NCBI GenBank assembly: GCA_028023455.1
Contig: JAQFVV010006216.1
Coordinates: 4,542,877-4,606,876, forward strand
DNA: 64,000 nt
Direction: 5' to 3'
Source of the DNA: Epiperipatus broadwayi
Lineage: Eukaryota; Onychophora; Udeonychophora; Euonychophora; Peripatidae
The notes under the pieces were generated by a model that made no database searches, was not told the origin of the DNA, and saw only the letters and a list, made by a program, of their open reading frames with translations. The position numbers were made by a program, and so were the translations under genes. Shown one piece after another: positions 25,581 to 37,117 of this stretch. Position 1 is the stretch's first letter. Every line of letters starts with the position of its first letter.

Positions 25581-25884
25581 TTAAATGGATCTTACTAAAG
25601 TATATCTATATATCTATGTTTGTAGATGCAAGAAATAACTTGCAGCATTTTTTATTTTTTAGTCTTCAAATTGTCATTTCTATTGTTATTTCAACTAATA
25701 AAAATGTCATGCACTAATCCAATTATATATTAATTATCTGTGTTTGATTACATAGTCTAAACCTGATTTCTTCTTTGTTAAAATTCACCTTTGGGATCTC
25801 ATCTCTCCCTGATCTCCAGGCATACATAAAGAATAAATTCTAGTGAGGTTTGTGAAGTATGTCGATTAATAGCAATCTGAAGGA

Positions 25885-25942
25885 GTAGGTGAGGTTCGAA
25901 CCCCTCTACCTGCATCTATTGGTTAGATAAAGCAGCTCTACT
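25885..25942 (-). other. tRNA-like sequence, antisense, at the end of the 3' LTR
   Basis: The minus strand carries GTAGAGCTGCTTTATCTAAC, then TAGAGGGGTTCGAACCTC, with a perfect B-box-like GGTTCGAACC. It is better preserved than its 5' LTR counterpart. The half resembling an A box is weak. It could be a fossil tRNA module inside the LTR. Confidence 0.45.
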
Positions 25943-25957
25943 TTTCATACCATTACA

Positions 25958-26449
25958 ATATATATGTGTGTACATATACTTTATTTTAATAAAAGTGCAT
26001 ACTTATTAAATTATTTTAAAATAGTAATCTTTGAAATCTTTTAAAAAAAAATTTTTATTTAATCTTGAAGAAATCAGGATTTTTTCATTTTACTAATTTA
26101 TTTAAATCCATTATAACTCAAGATAAAATTAGATCTTGAGATGTATTTTTATTAAAAGTTTTTTTTTCCTGTAATTCTGGGGAAAATATAGGTTGTAAAG
26201 AAGGAAATTATAGATTTTTGCAATTAACTCTATCATTGAAATTGAAGATATTAGAAGTATTTGGAATTAAATATATTGCTAGAGTTGATCTATTGCACTA
26301 ATTGAACCAGAACATTTTCATTAATTAAAAAGGCAATGAGAATAAAATGACAGAAATTAGAAGTGTCAAAATGCATCTAAAAATAAATTTTAGGTGTGCT
26401 TTCTGTTCACTGAAAAACATATACATTACAGAGTTTGCATTTGTTATAG
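25958..26449. other. AT-rich intergenic sequence, no gene seen
   Basis: Poly(T)/poly(A)-rich DNA with no open frame of note, no repeat structure and no recognisable boxes. Confidence 0.5.
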
Positions 26450-26554
26450 AGATTGGAAAAAGAGTGGGAAAATATAGATTGGAAAAATATGTATTGGAAA
26501 AAGATATATAAAATCACCAGAACTTTTACTTAGAAAATATAATATTAACCAGTG

Positions 26555-26820
26555 TCAAGAAAATGTTCTCCAGCTTGTGGACATTGAAAGCTTTCCCCTT
26601 AGGGAAATACCTCTCACAGTTACACCTGGAGCCATCCGAGTGATCAACAACTATGGGAAGGATGAATTTAACAAACTAGTTGAGGTTGTCAAAAAGCCAA
26701 TGGACAAAACAAAGGATTCATGCCAGCAATTTCAAGAATGAAATCGTATAAGGACCTTACCTACTGGATGAGAGTGAAACAGCTGATCGATTAGGATAAA
26801 TATGAACTTTTACTTAAAAG
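26555..26820 (+). pseudogene. Unidentified coding remnant
   Basis: A + frame from about 26571 reads LVDIESFPLREIPLTVTPG and runs on through a NNYGKDEFNKLVEVVKK-like stretch with balanced composition, unlike the AT-rich background. A stop near 26740 is followed, one frame over, by SYKDLTYWMRVKQLID. I do not recognise the protein. It lies about 130 bp upstream of a polypurine tract, so it may be the 3' coding end of an LTR retroelement, but no Pol motif supports that. Confidence 0.35.
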
Positions 26821-26949
26821 AACTTTTATTCCGATTGATGTAATAGAATTCTAGACTTCATTAACTGAGTTAGTTGTATATAAAAGTTTCAACAATAGAG
26901 TGTGGGTTTTTTAAGAGGGATTGTTTTTCCATGTTATTTTGGATGAATT

Positions 26950-26962
26950 AAAAAAGGGGGGG
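26950..26962 (+). promoter_or_regulatory. Polypurine tract candidate
   Basis: Six A and seven G in a row, followed by TATGGTGTTATTC, have the form of a polypurine tract at an LTR border. If so, an LTR would start at about 26963-26970 and run into the CpG-rich segment. No second copy is present in the window to confirm it. Confidence 0.4.
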
Positions 26963-27996
26963 TATGGTGTTATTCTATTAACTTTTTGTTAATTAAAATT
27001 GTATAATTTTAATTTATTTTATTAAGTTTAAGGTTTGTACAGTTTTAACTTCTAAAAAATGTTAACTGCTTAATCTTATAACGAACCGCTTTGCCCGCTG
27101 AAGGGTCGCATTAATAAATTCATAGGATTGGCTCTAGTTAACTTAAGATTTAACCTTATAGATATATGAATTCATTTTGTCTCTGCATGATTCCCGGGCA
27201 TATTTATGGATAGCGTGTTTGCTTCCAAGCGCCAAACCTATTTGCGATGAGCAAACAAGAATTATACCGCGGGACTTTATTAATGCAGAATAAACCCCGA
27301 TAGCGACTCGATAAATATTTGCAGTCACTTTACCTTTCGCGGTAATTAAGAAAAGGGGTGGTGTTCATTAGCCTAGCTCATCTCAGGGAGTGGTGGTCAA
27401 TAGACCGTGGACGGGAAGTAGGGATTCCGATGCTACTATCTTGAATTGGAAGTAGGTTAATATCCGTAATCACGTGTATATTTGATGACTGAATCGATTT
27501 AAAAATCCAATCTTATCGATTAGTTTTCCCTGCGCAGAATGAAGTTCTCGTCTAATTTCGGAGGAGTGCGCTCGCTACCCTATACTAAAGTTCTATAAGC
27601 TGGTCATTCAAGGTAGAGCATATGTTTTATTTTAATTATGACATTTTAGCCCCTAACTATGAATTTGATTGATATAATATAACTACAAAGCGAAAGAAAA
27701 ATATTCCACAAGGTATTTTTAATGTAAAACAATTTATTATACAACAAAAGAAAATATTAAAATTCATTTAGTTGACCCACCCCCCGTTATTTACAACTCG
27801 TGTTTCATTGAATGTTATAGCATACGCATACATGTACGGATTAAGTAAATTATTTTTTTGGATTTTGATAGGCCCCACAAAACACATTAATATTGTTCGT
27901 CTATTAAACTGCCTCCACGGACTTTGTAGTTGGTACGTTTTATTAAAACAGGTTTTAATCATAGAAAATTAACTTATTCCAAAGTTCCAATGGATG

Positions 27997-28025
27997 ACAC
28001 AATCCGTTTAACACTCGGATTGTGT
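27997..28025. repeat. Perfect 10-bp stem hairpin
   Basis: ACACAATCCG (27997-28006) and CGGATTGTGT (28016-28025) are exact inverted copies around a 9-base loop. In a non-repetitive context a perfect 10-bp stem is more than background, and it could be an RNA structure or a protein-binding palindrome. Confidence 0.7.
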
Positions 28026-28332
28026 GGTAATAGCAATTCAATAGGCAATTGATAAAGTTCACGTTACCTCAATATTCCAAAAGCATGGGTTACGATGATA
28101 AAGGCTCTATAGCTGGATGATCTCGTGGTTCATTTCTCCGTAGCGATCACTATTCTTTGCCGTCGATGACCGGAATTCGGCGTTCTTTGATTTTATTCCT
28201 TGCAGCACCGTCTGGACTGTGGGGCAGGCCTTCATCGCCTGTCAAGTTGAGGTTTTTACCCCACTCGATGCATGATAGACTTTTTATTCTCTTTACTTTC
28301 TGGACCCATGCAAGAAGACTCTTATCCCCTCT

Positions 28333-28452
28333 CTATTTTCTTTTATATCCTTTTTCTTCTCGTCCTTTCTCCTCCATTTTCGTGATCCCTCCGGCGAAAT
28401 CCCCTGGTTGCGTCATCCGAATAGACCATGACTGCGTCATTGCGGTCGCCAT
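28333..28452 (-). CDS. Candidate small ORF or first-exon start, 39 aa
   Basis: On the minus strand, inside the CpG-rich island, an ATG in good Kozak context (G at -3, G at +4) opens a 39-codon frame starting MATAMTQSWSIR and ending in a Lys/Glu-rich tail before TAG. The composition differs from the AT-driven chance frames elsewhere. No splice donor of good quality lies before the stop, and no homologue is recognised. It could be an upstream ORF or the 5' end of a gene running leftwards. The overlapping 122-codon + frame (28157-28525) has no motif and is the less attractive reading. Confidence 0.25.
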   Translation of the reverse strand: MATAMTQSWSIRMTQPGDFAGGITKMEEKGREEKGYKRK

Positions 28453-28620
28453 CGCATCAAAATACATTCGCATTCCAGACGGATCTCGTTTTGTTCCAAT
28501 TTGCTATCCACTCGAAATACATTAATCACGCACATATATACATTCGCATGCCACAAACACCCCAACAAAACACAAGTTCTACGATGTTTATTTTTTTTTT
28601 TCTTTCTTTTATAATCTAAC

Positions 28621-30480
28621 AACTACCTCTAAATAAATATATGAATAATATACGGTTAATATTAAAATATATTCCCATCACCATTAAATATTAATATTTC
28701 CGATTATTAGTAACTTTATTAGCTAACAGAATTAGTAATATATATATACCCATTTCTCTTGTAACTTTAGGCGGTCCATGGCTATCCTCAGTCCGCACAT
28801 TGTTACAATCTAGAATGTCAAATATGGGGGGAGAGGATAAAGATTAGTTAAGTGTTCTGACTATAAGCAAACACAGAAACCTTATATCAGAAACTGGTGT
28901 GCATAAAAGATATTCAATAGCTGTAAGCAAACAACAAACACTTGTGCCATCCCTTAAGGGTTTGAATACAATTATTACTCATGAAATGTGGAGGATTTGA
29001 GTGGTTCAACATACTGTCCATTCTTATTAGTATGTTGACCTTCAAGTCACATCTATTTTGATAGGCCTTCAAGAATAAACCTAGATCACTGTCATTTGTA
29101 GGCCTGTGTGGTACATGTTCTCTTGGGAAAAAATATAAATGTTTAATAATGAACCATATTAAAAAATAAAAGGAATTAAGATTTACTTTTGGCTTTTTTC
29201 TTAAATTTTAGATTGAGTCAGTTGAAATGCTCTGAAAAAAGGAGTTGGGAAAGAAGTTAGTATAAAAATTAATATAAATATTTAAACCATACTTAAGTGC
29301 CTCTGTCTTTAATTCCTCTTATAATGTTAACAACTAAGTGTCCATCTGATACAAACATAAATTATAATTAATAGAGTTCACGTAAAATTATGTCTTAAAA
29401 TTTATTATGTGACCGCAGTACATAAATAAATTATCACTATGATTATTGAAGATTCTTCTTGATCTAGCGCTAGGCTATATGCCTAGTGATGCCCTCATAC
29501 CATTCACCATAATTTTTGTTAATTTTAAAAATTCTGTGGAAAGTGTTGATTTATAATGGCACAATATATAGTGATTATTGAAACAATCATGAGAATATTT
29601 CATATATTCTCAGCATAGTGCAGTATACATAAAATTTGATTGGTTTGTATAGTTATTGCAAAACTGATTTCTAGAACAGTTTTTTTTCTTTTCTTTGAGT
29701 TGGAATGGCCATACTCATTTATGAGTAGCTGCTATATGCATGAATATGCATGTATATTATTAACTATTTTGGTAGTCACAGATTTATTTAGTGAAACACA
29801 ATTTTGTTTTTAAAGTAAGTCAAAACTTATCCCCTGAATACTATCAAATATTAAAATTACCATATCTATACTCATAATCAGAATTACTAATAAAGCATCA
29901 AGCATAGAGATTGTATAAGTGATGATCATATATATAATCCCATAATAATACATACTTAATAGAGATACATTATGCTAGTACAAATAAATAATGCTAGTAA
30001 TTAAGGTGATATAACAATATAAATTTTAACAAGATAATGATAAAATAAAAATATTGATAGTATAATAATAACAAATGATCATGAAATTACATATACATAA
30101 TATGAAGGTGAAGATACTATTTACTTAACACTAAATTATAGCAATGCATGTGTAGGTATATTCTATTCAAGCAAAACATATCAAGAATAAATATTGTCAA
30201 ACTTCAATTTTATAACCTGGATACAAAATTATCACTATAACTGCTTAACTAGTTAGAAAAGGATGAAATTTATAATAAAGGGATTAAATGTCTATTATTA
30301 TTATTGCATTGTAAATTAAAAATACAGTAAATTTTTAAAAAAACTTCTTAATTTGATTTTTACTTTTTCAACACTTTTTCAGAATTGCAGATAACTGATA
30401 TGGAGAGATTTCTGTATTTTTATATTTAATTTTTTAATTTAATTGCAAATTTAGAGATAATTATTTGTATTTTTTGATAG
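28621..30480. other. AT-rich sequence, intron-like, no gene seen
   Basis: No convincing open frame. If the CpG island is a promoter, this could be the first intron upstream of the exon at 30481. TTCTCTTGTAACTTTAG at about 28755-28771 looks like an acceptor, but the sequence after it does not stay open. Confidence 0.4.
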
Positions 30481-30607
30481 TATTGGAAGAAGAAATGCTT
30501 GAAAAGCGACAAAAAAGTTCAGAATTACAAAAATCAACAACAGAACTTGATGAATCAACTAAGCGAGTTTACCAGCAGTTTGTATATAATAGAGATGCTT
30601 GTGAAAG
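30481..30607 (+). CDS. Candidate internal exon, coiled-coil protein
   Basis: A 127-base segment is bounded by TTTTTTGATAG on the left (acceptor AG, AT/T-rich tract) and GAAAG/GTAAAA on the right (good donor). In the frame starting at base 3 it encodes about 42 residues beginning LEEEMLEKRQKSSELQKSTT and ending NRDACER. The peptide is rich in Glu, Lys, Gln, Ser and Thr and clearly heptad-like, with no stop. Codon use is more balanced than that of chance frames here. Another frame is also open but gives a less protein-like peptide. I do not recognise the protein. Partner exons are not identified, so the gene would have introns of several kilobases. Confidence 0.5.
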
Positions 30608-31639
30608 GTAAAAAAAAAGTGATTCTATATTTATTAATTTTATTTTAAACATTTTATATTTATTCAATTTTTGTAGATGAATTTAATAATCCCCATTCTA
30701 TCACATGTTCTTGAAATATATAAATAAAGACATATTAAAAAAACAAATGATGTCCCAAGATGCATTTCATGCTGAACCAGCATTCATCAGTTAAGTCACA
30801 ATCTTTAGTATATGTCTTTATCATATATTCAGTATTTATCACTGGTAAATTGTTATATTTTAAATTACAAGTGTCAAATCTACTTCACCCACAATCTTGA
30901 CAAATTCACTCCTCACAAATACACCAATGATTAACATTAGTCATTTATTAAACTATAGATTATCACTAGCCTAAATATAAACTTTAGATAAAATTACTGT
31001 GAAATAAACTGTAAAGTTTATATATGTATAATATTCTTATAATTATTTTTTTTAAATAGAAACTGATTTTATCAACAGTGTGTGAGATTTCTTAGAACTT
31101 TTTTTAAAAAAAGCATTTTTTTCTTTTTTTATATGAAGAGAAAAAAATTAATTTAGGAAAACTAAATATGTTATTAAAATGATTTTTATATGTGTAGACT
31201 TTATGACAATCTCATTACTAATAACAAAATAGAGAATCTTACTTTTTCATTTTGTTAAAAAAAAAAAAAAAAATTCTAAGATTTACCTTTTTTTTATTTA
31301 TAAAAAGCATAAATATACTAAAAAATAAAGAGATTATTATTTTGAAATAGTATATTGTATTTTAATTATTTTTTACATAATGATCCAAGAATCAAGATGA
31401 TGGTTTTTAATGATATTTTCATCCTACTTATTTATTTAGATTTGTCAAAGATATTCTCCTTAATGATGTATACTTTATAATGCTAACAATAGAAAAGTTG
31501 TCTATCTTGAAGAAATACCTAGTGAAACTTAAAAATATGGTGGTGATATTACACTATATAAAAATGAGAATAAAAAAAGAATTAAATTTTTATGAAATAT
31601 AATTGTTATCTTCCATAGTAAAAGTACTTTCAAGGATGA
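30608..31639. other. AT-rich sequence, intron-like, no gene seen
   Basis: It follows the candidate exon's donor site and is rich in poly(A)/poly(T), for example at 31258-31273. No gene or repeat structure is recognised. Confidence 0.4.
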
Positions 31640-31684
31640 ATGATTATTAAAGACTCAATGTGGTGCATTGCAGATTTTAATATA

Positions 31685-32100
31685 ATTGTAGCATAATGGA
31701 TTCAAGAGGTAATGGTTTTTAGATAAAAATGCAATTTGATTATTTTTGCTGAGCAAACATCACAATTTCTTGAGCAATGAACCATTCCTATATTATTTAT
31801 AGTTGCTATGGTTTTAGAAAATGAAGAAGCACTATAGAAATAATTTTTGTTGCCAAGTAAATGTAAAAAAAGTTTTATTGATTTGATAAAGCCATTTTAC
31901 TAAATAGTGGTAGAATAATGGATTTATGAGTTAAAGGTTACAAAATTAAAATGCAATTCTATTGTTTTTGCTACATAAACATTGAATGATCTCTTGAGCA
32001 ATAAACTATTCATATATTGTTATACTTAGTATGGTTTTAAAGAATCAAGAAGCACTATAGACATGATTTTTACCATCAAGGCAATGCAAAAAAATTTTAA
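31685..32100 (+). repeat. Two diverged tandem units of about 230 bp
   Basis: The order TAATGGATT, an AAAATGCAATT segment, TTGAGCAAT, a TATGGTTTT segment and GAAGCACTATAGA appears twice (about 31695 and 31918 onward). It precedes the RTE-like LINE remnant and may belong to it. Confidence 0.6.
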
Positions 32101-32109
32101 AGGCAGTGA

Positions 32110-33345
32110 TGTAATTTATATATTATTTATTAATTTGGTCAAAACATTTGACCCAGAGATTGAAAGTAATTGATTTACCAGTGAAGTTTATTTATATTAT
32201 GAAATTTCTACATACTTTGCAAAATTTGAAATGAAAACTGTTGTTAAACAAGGATGTATATTACTTCCAACTTTCTCTGTTTTTTAGCAATGATTTTTTT
32301 TAGAACAATAATTCATAAGCAACTTTTTTTATGCCAAATGTTTATTGTATTAATTTTTTATGGAATTTGTTTTCTAAAAAAAGTTGATGTTGTTGACTAT
32401 ATAGAAACAGTATTGTAATGTAATCATTTTGGCAGCAAATTAATAAGTATTTACATAATCTTCTAGAACCTTTTACACAACCTCTATTTCATGAGCCTAA
32501 TATTAGCGATAAATTAAATCTTATCAAAGAAAAATAAAAATGTTAAACAAAAAAATAATCTCATGCAACTCATACAGAATGTCTCCAATCCAATTCATTT
32601 ATCTTACCATCTGATAAATTTTCATCTCAACTATATGCTATATCGAGTTGTTAATTATCACTTTCCACAAAACAGTATAGATACTGTGAGGATTATTACA
32701 TTTCTCATATTTATTAATTCTAACCACTGTCATCCATCACAAGAGATTAAACAAGAAATGTTTATATTTAAGATATTCCAAAATATAAGCAATCTCATGT
32801 CCTTCATTGAAGAATAATATATAGATGCAAATTTTTAATGACTTCCTTAAAACAACTTTATCTTTTTGACTTTGAGATTTACAGTATCTGATGATTAACT
32901 TATCTTTTTTAATTCAAAAGATGATCCATATAATGTTTTTAATATTTTGAATGCAATCAGTAAAGACTTTGGTTTAATAATTAATATTCAGCTAACTCAA
33001 GTTCTTTATCAGTGAGAGATAAGAGGAAAAAATATGATTAAATTTTAGTTTATATAATAAGCAATTTGAGAATGTGGATCAATTGAAATCTTCATAACTT
33101 TAATGGATAGAAAGTCAGATGTGGATAGTGATTTGCAACACATATTACAATCTACTATTGCAGCATTTAATAAGTTATTCATCATAGTAATTAACTATTG
33201 CAACTAAATTGAATATAGAATTGTTATTCTGAACTATTTTTGAATGGAAGTGAGATATGGACACTTCCTTATTGCTATAAGATAAAAAAACTAGAAAAAA
33301 ATATTGAATTATGCTCTATCAGATCCTAAAAAGGTATTAGCAAAA
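32110..33345 (+). pseudogene. Decayed RTE-like LINE, palm to C-terminal region
   Basis: Translated with many frame changes, the segment shows LVKTFDP near 32135 (palm motif A-like), VKQGCILLPTF at about 32242 (motif B), a SDVDSDLQHI...AAFNKL stretch at about 33115-33180 (the conserved block between palm and C-terminus) and NGSEIWTL followed by KKLEK at about 33243-33300. The order and spacing match RTE-type LINE RTs, in which the corresponding motifs are VKQGC.L and YGSETWTL. Stops are frequent and the YADD box is not readable. It ends abruptly at the start of the repeated element at about 33355. Confidence 0.72.
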
Positions 33346-33354
33346 TTGTAAAAC

Positions 33355-36035
33355 AATCTATTGTATCGGGCCAAACTCCCTGCGGATTTCCTAATCCTAA
33401 TCTTGCACTGAGCATGAAGTGAACAAGATTTAACAGGAAAAGAAATGGATACCAATTTAGCCAATTGTCTGTACTCATGTATATTGGTACTTCCAGCTAA
33501 ACTGATAGAAAGAGTGGATTGACAGGACTCTTCCAGTTAAAAACACCCTTTAGTTGATATCTTATTTGAATGCCCGAATATTTAGAACAATAGCAAGTAT
33601 ACACCTTTGAAAAATCTATTTACAAAATAGACTTTTGTGCGCCACTTCTAGAAAAGAATAAAAATGAATTTTCCCCCCTCCCAGAAGGATGTGCAATACC
33701 ATATGTCCAGCGAAGCATGAGAATAAGATTCAACACCCCGGTAGAGCGATATCCCTTTGTGGCTAGCTCAGTCACTCTACATCTAGGATCTTCAAATGGG
33801 TAAGTTAAATGATTATTACAGGTACATGGTTGATAAGGAAAGAATACATTTTTATCAATATAAATAATAATATAAAACCGAAGCAAGTTTAATATTATGA
33901 TTAAATATTTATTTAATCCCAAATACCCACCACCATTTCATACTAATGATATAATAAAAAAAAATACTAAATAATTAATGATTACAAACCCATATATGCA
34001 TTGAAATAGATAAATACAATTTTAAATAAAATAATAATAAATCCCTAAAGCTATTTCCAATGTTGTATAAAGAATGTAAGTGGTCTGAGCTTTTTTTGAC
34101 CCTGTAGAAATGTTATATTTTGTGTGATTTTATATATATATATCAGATTAGAGATCTTCGGTTATACAGGCATATACTTTTACTGATGACTTTAAATCCT
34201 TTTTATTGATAGCAAATATAATAATAAAAACTATGCATATATTTGCACTATGAAATATTTCACTAATTTCATATTTTCAACAAGTCAATAGGTTGCATTG
34301 GCTCAGATACTATATCGTACTCACCATAAGATACTGTGTCTATTTTCCTTTTGCCAGAGATAAATTTCTATACATGTATATACGTGCAGCACAATTATAC
34401 ACTTACTATTATTTTAAATATAAAGTTATTAGAGTACTTGCTTACAGGGAATCTATAATAGATCAATCCCTTCTTACACGCATTGCAGCAGTGACAAAAA
34501 AAAAATAAAAAACTTAAAAAGGATATACGGTTAAATACATTTTTAGATATTCAGCATGAGATATCGTATTTACCGAATATTATAAGCGTTATGTACGCAT
34601 ATATATATATACATGTATGTTTATATATGACGAATTTCAGGAGTAACAACAAGAGGAAAATGAATAGCAACAACAAAAAAAAGACTCTCATTGCAATCTT
34701 TGTTGAAAATACTAGAATTTAAAATAGAAAAATTGACTCAAAATATTTAAGTAAAAGCCTTAACATTTATGCCCGTAATAACTGTAAATTCAATATACAT
34801 ATGCGAGAGACAAACTCTCTTTTTTAAATGATTAATAATAATAATAAAGAAATAAGAATATATTTAATCGGAAATATCGAAGTTAATTATCTCAATATTA
34901 ATAAAACATCTTAAAATAAACTTATGTCTGCATCTTCATTCTTCTCCTCTGGGCTCTGAGTGGGCTTCAAGTCAACTGGCTGTGCAGTGAGGATTTCATC
35001 TATTTAGGCATAGGCAAGACATTGTGGGCGGCTAGAACTGGCGTGGTCACATCTTGGCGGCTTGGGACAGAGAAAGGGCAGTGCACCGGCTGGTTGTCTA
35101 CCCCACGGTCATTTTGCTGGAATCTCTAATATATTGCTTCATATCTTCTTTTTATATATATCTAATAATATTTAGGATTATTAATAAATTTTCATAAGCT
35201 GTGTCCAATGGTTACTCGAATCCACAAAGACAAGAGTTCTTAAAAGAACTGTATAATGGGTTTGTTCTTAAGAATGTCACTAATAGTCCTATTCGTAAAT
35301 GAATCTCTAAGTAGCTGGTTGCTTGGAGAATTCTGAAGCCACAAAAAAGAATGACTTGCCCAGAATGGCTGCCAAAGAAAGAATGAATCCCACAGCACTA
35401 TCAATCCCACTAATAAAAACCAATTCAGATATCCCTCTGAGAAGAATGAATCAGCCAATCCTTTTAATTTACCTTATCACTTAGATTATAAACATTCCTC
35501 TATATCTTTCCAATTAAATTCTACATTTTAAGTTTGACAATGGTTTCCATCTTGAATAACCCAGATCACTTGCTTACAAAATCAATTCAAAAGAATTTTT
35601 TAAAAAGATAACAGTTTAATTATAGCATTATCAAACCTTTTGCTTTTGATCAGATTTTTGCAAAAGCAATTAACATTTTTTTTTTTTTTTGCTTATGGAA
35701 TAAAATTACAATCTTTAGAAAATTAAAAAAAATATACAAGTATGTTAGAAAGTAAAAAAGCAAATACATATAATGACATATCATAAAAAATATACAAAAA
35801 GGAAAAACAAAAACAACACATGAGTTTATTATGCAATATTTTGTATGTCAATTTCATATTACTTTAAATTGGTGTGTGTGGGTATTTTAATGCTCAGACC
35901 AACTTCCATTATTAATATAGCACGTTTATATATTTGTTGTGCCTAATATGTACAAATCTATATATGTATCTGCTGTAATATTCTTTACAGCAGATTTTGT
36001 GCAAGGCCATTTGATAATGCCTGGCACACTATATA
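33355..36035. mobile_element. Long repeat, copy 1 (terminal ends missing)
   Basis: About 2.7 kb is repeated in direct orientation at 36456-39235. Shared landmarks include CTTGCACTGAGCATGAAGTG, GTGGCTAGCTCAGTCACTC, the GC-richer CTCCTCTGGGCTCTG block (34948) and GCTGTAATATTCTTTACAGC. This copy lacks the terminal inverted repeats that flank copy 2. It seems to be non-autonomous: its one matching frame (33620-33922, minus) changes mostly by amino-acid replacements between copies. Confidence 0.8.
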
Positions 36036-36396
36036 TTTTTTAGTCTACTGGATCTGCATAAGCATGTTTTCTTTGAATTGAGCATGTGAAGTGAATAAAT
36101 AGCAAAATATTTTTCTAAAATAACATTATATGGTTTTTATTATAAAGATTTCCTCAGACATTCTAAAGAAGTATAAAAACAGTCACTTCCACAGATTTTA
36201 TTGATTAATAATATAATGATACATAAAGTGTTAAAGCATTTAATAACAGAACATGTTGAATTTGTAATAAAGAAAATTTATTTAAAGCTGAGTGATTTCA
36301 GTACTGAATACTATCTATCATAATCATAGCATTATGTAACTAAAGGAAGTTAAGATCTAGATTTTTGAAGGTACTTTTGAATATTAATTAGTAGAT

Positions 36397-37082
36397 TATC
36401 AAGCACAAGTGTGTGTGCAGCGCAACTGTTCCCAAAATCTATTAATATATTGTACCAGACCAAAACTCCCCTGCAGATTTCCTAATCCTAATCTTGCACT
36501 GAGCATGAAGTGAACAAGATTTAACAGGAAAAGAAATGGATACCAATTGAGCCGATTATCTGTACTCACATATATTGGTACTTCCAGCTAAACTGATAGA
36601 AAGAGTGGATTGACAGGACTCTTCCTGTTAAAAACACCCTTTAGTTGATATCTTATTTAAATGCCCGAATATTTAAAACAATGGCAAGTACACACCTTTG
36701 AAAAATCTATTTATAAAATAGACTTTTGAGTGCCACTTCTAGAAAAGAATAAAAATGAATTTTTCCCCCTCCCAGAAGGATGTGCAATACCATATGTCCA
36801 GCAAAGCATGAGAACAAGATTCAGCACCCCGGTAGAGCGATATCCCTTTGTGGCTAGCTCAGTCACTCTACATCTAGGGTCTTCAAATGGGTAAGTTAAA
36901 TGATTATTACAGGTACGTGGTTGATAAGGAAAAAATACATTTTTATCAATATAAATAATAATACGAAACCGAAACAAGTTTAATATTATGATTAAATATT
37001 TATTTAATCCCAAATACCCACCACCGTTTCATACTAATGATGATATAATAAAAAGAATACTAAATAATTAATGATTACAAAC

Positions 37083-37117
<35 letters not shown>

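Larger units (their letters stand above)
10296..25957 (+). mobile_element. Decayed Ty3/Gypsy-like retrotransposon with about 3-kb flanking direct repeats
   Basis: A degenerate gag/pol region (about 18005-22790, + strand) is flanked by two long direct copies: 10296-18004, which contains a 5-kb insertion, and 22793-25957. Both copies start TGAAGCTAC and end CATTACA, giving TG...CA ends, and (AT)n lies outside each. The coding order protease, RT, RNase H, integrase is Ty3/Gypsy. I infer the direct copies to be LTRs of about 2.7 and 3.2 kb, which is long but not unknown. Weak points: no classical primer-binding site follows 18004, no strong polypurine tract precedes 22793, and an AT-repeat target makes the duplication uninformative. 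The alternative is a segmental duplication that happens to flank a Gypsy relic. Confidence 0.68.
22793..25957 (+). repeat. 3' LTR (inferred) of the Gypsy-like element
   Basis: It aligns throughout with the 5' copy. It differs by a tandem duplication (23336-23828), a 233-bp insertion with 14-bp flanking repeats (25348-25580), and the absence of the 4,984-bp foldback, for which it keeps the empty site GTCCAAAT at 25198-25205. It starts TGAAGCTACAC and ends CATTACA; (AT)n follows. Confidence 0.65.
27060..28560. promoter_or_regulatory. CpG-rich island
   Basis: CpG dinucleotides are dense here (roughly two dozen in the first 540 bases), whereas most of the window has only a few per kilobase. GC content is also higher and microsatellites are scarce. 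It may be the unmethylated promoter/5' exon of a host gene on either strand, or a young LTR or foreign insert. No TATA box or splice pair settles which. The nearest candidate host exon on the + strand is 30481-30607. Confidence 0.5.

Noticed and set aside
28157-28525. 122-codon + frame in the CpG island
   Set aside because: No motif and no splice context; the openness follows from higher GC content. It is mentioned only as an alternative to the minus-strand frame.
33765-33815. TGGCTAGCTCAGTCAC as a tRNA A box
   Set aside because: No B box at the required spacing, and no cloverleaf can be drawn.
33620-33922. 100-codon minus frame kept open in both 2.7-kb copies (also 36711-37013)
   Set aside because: Most differences between the copies change the amino acid, there is no domain, and the openness is explained by recent duplication.
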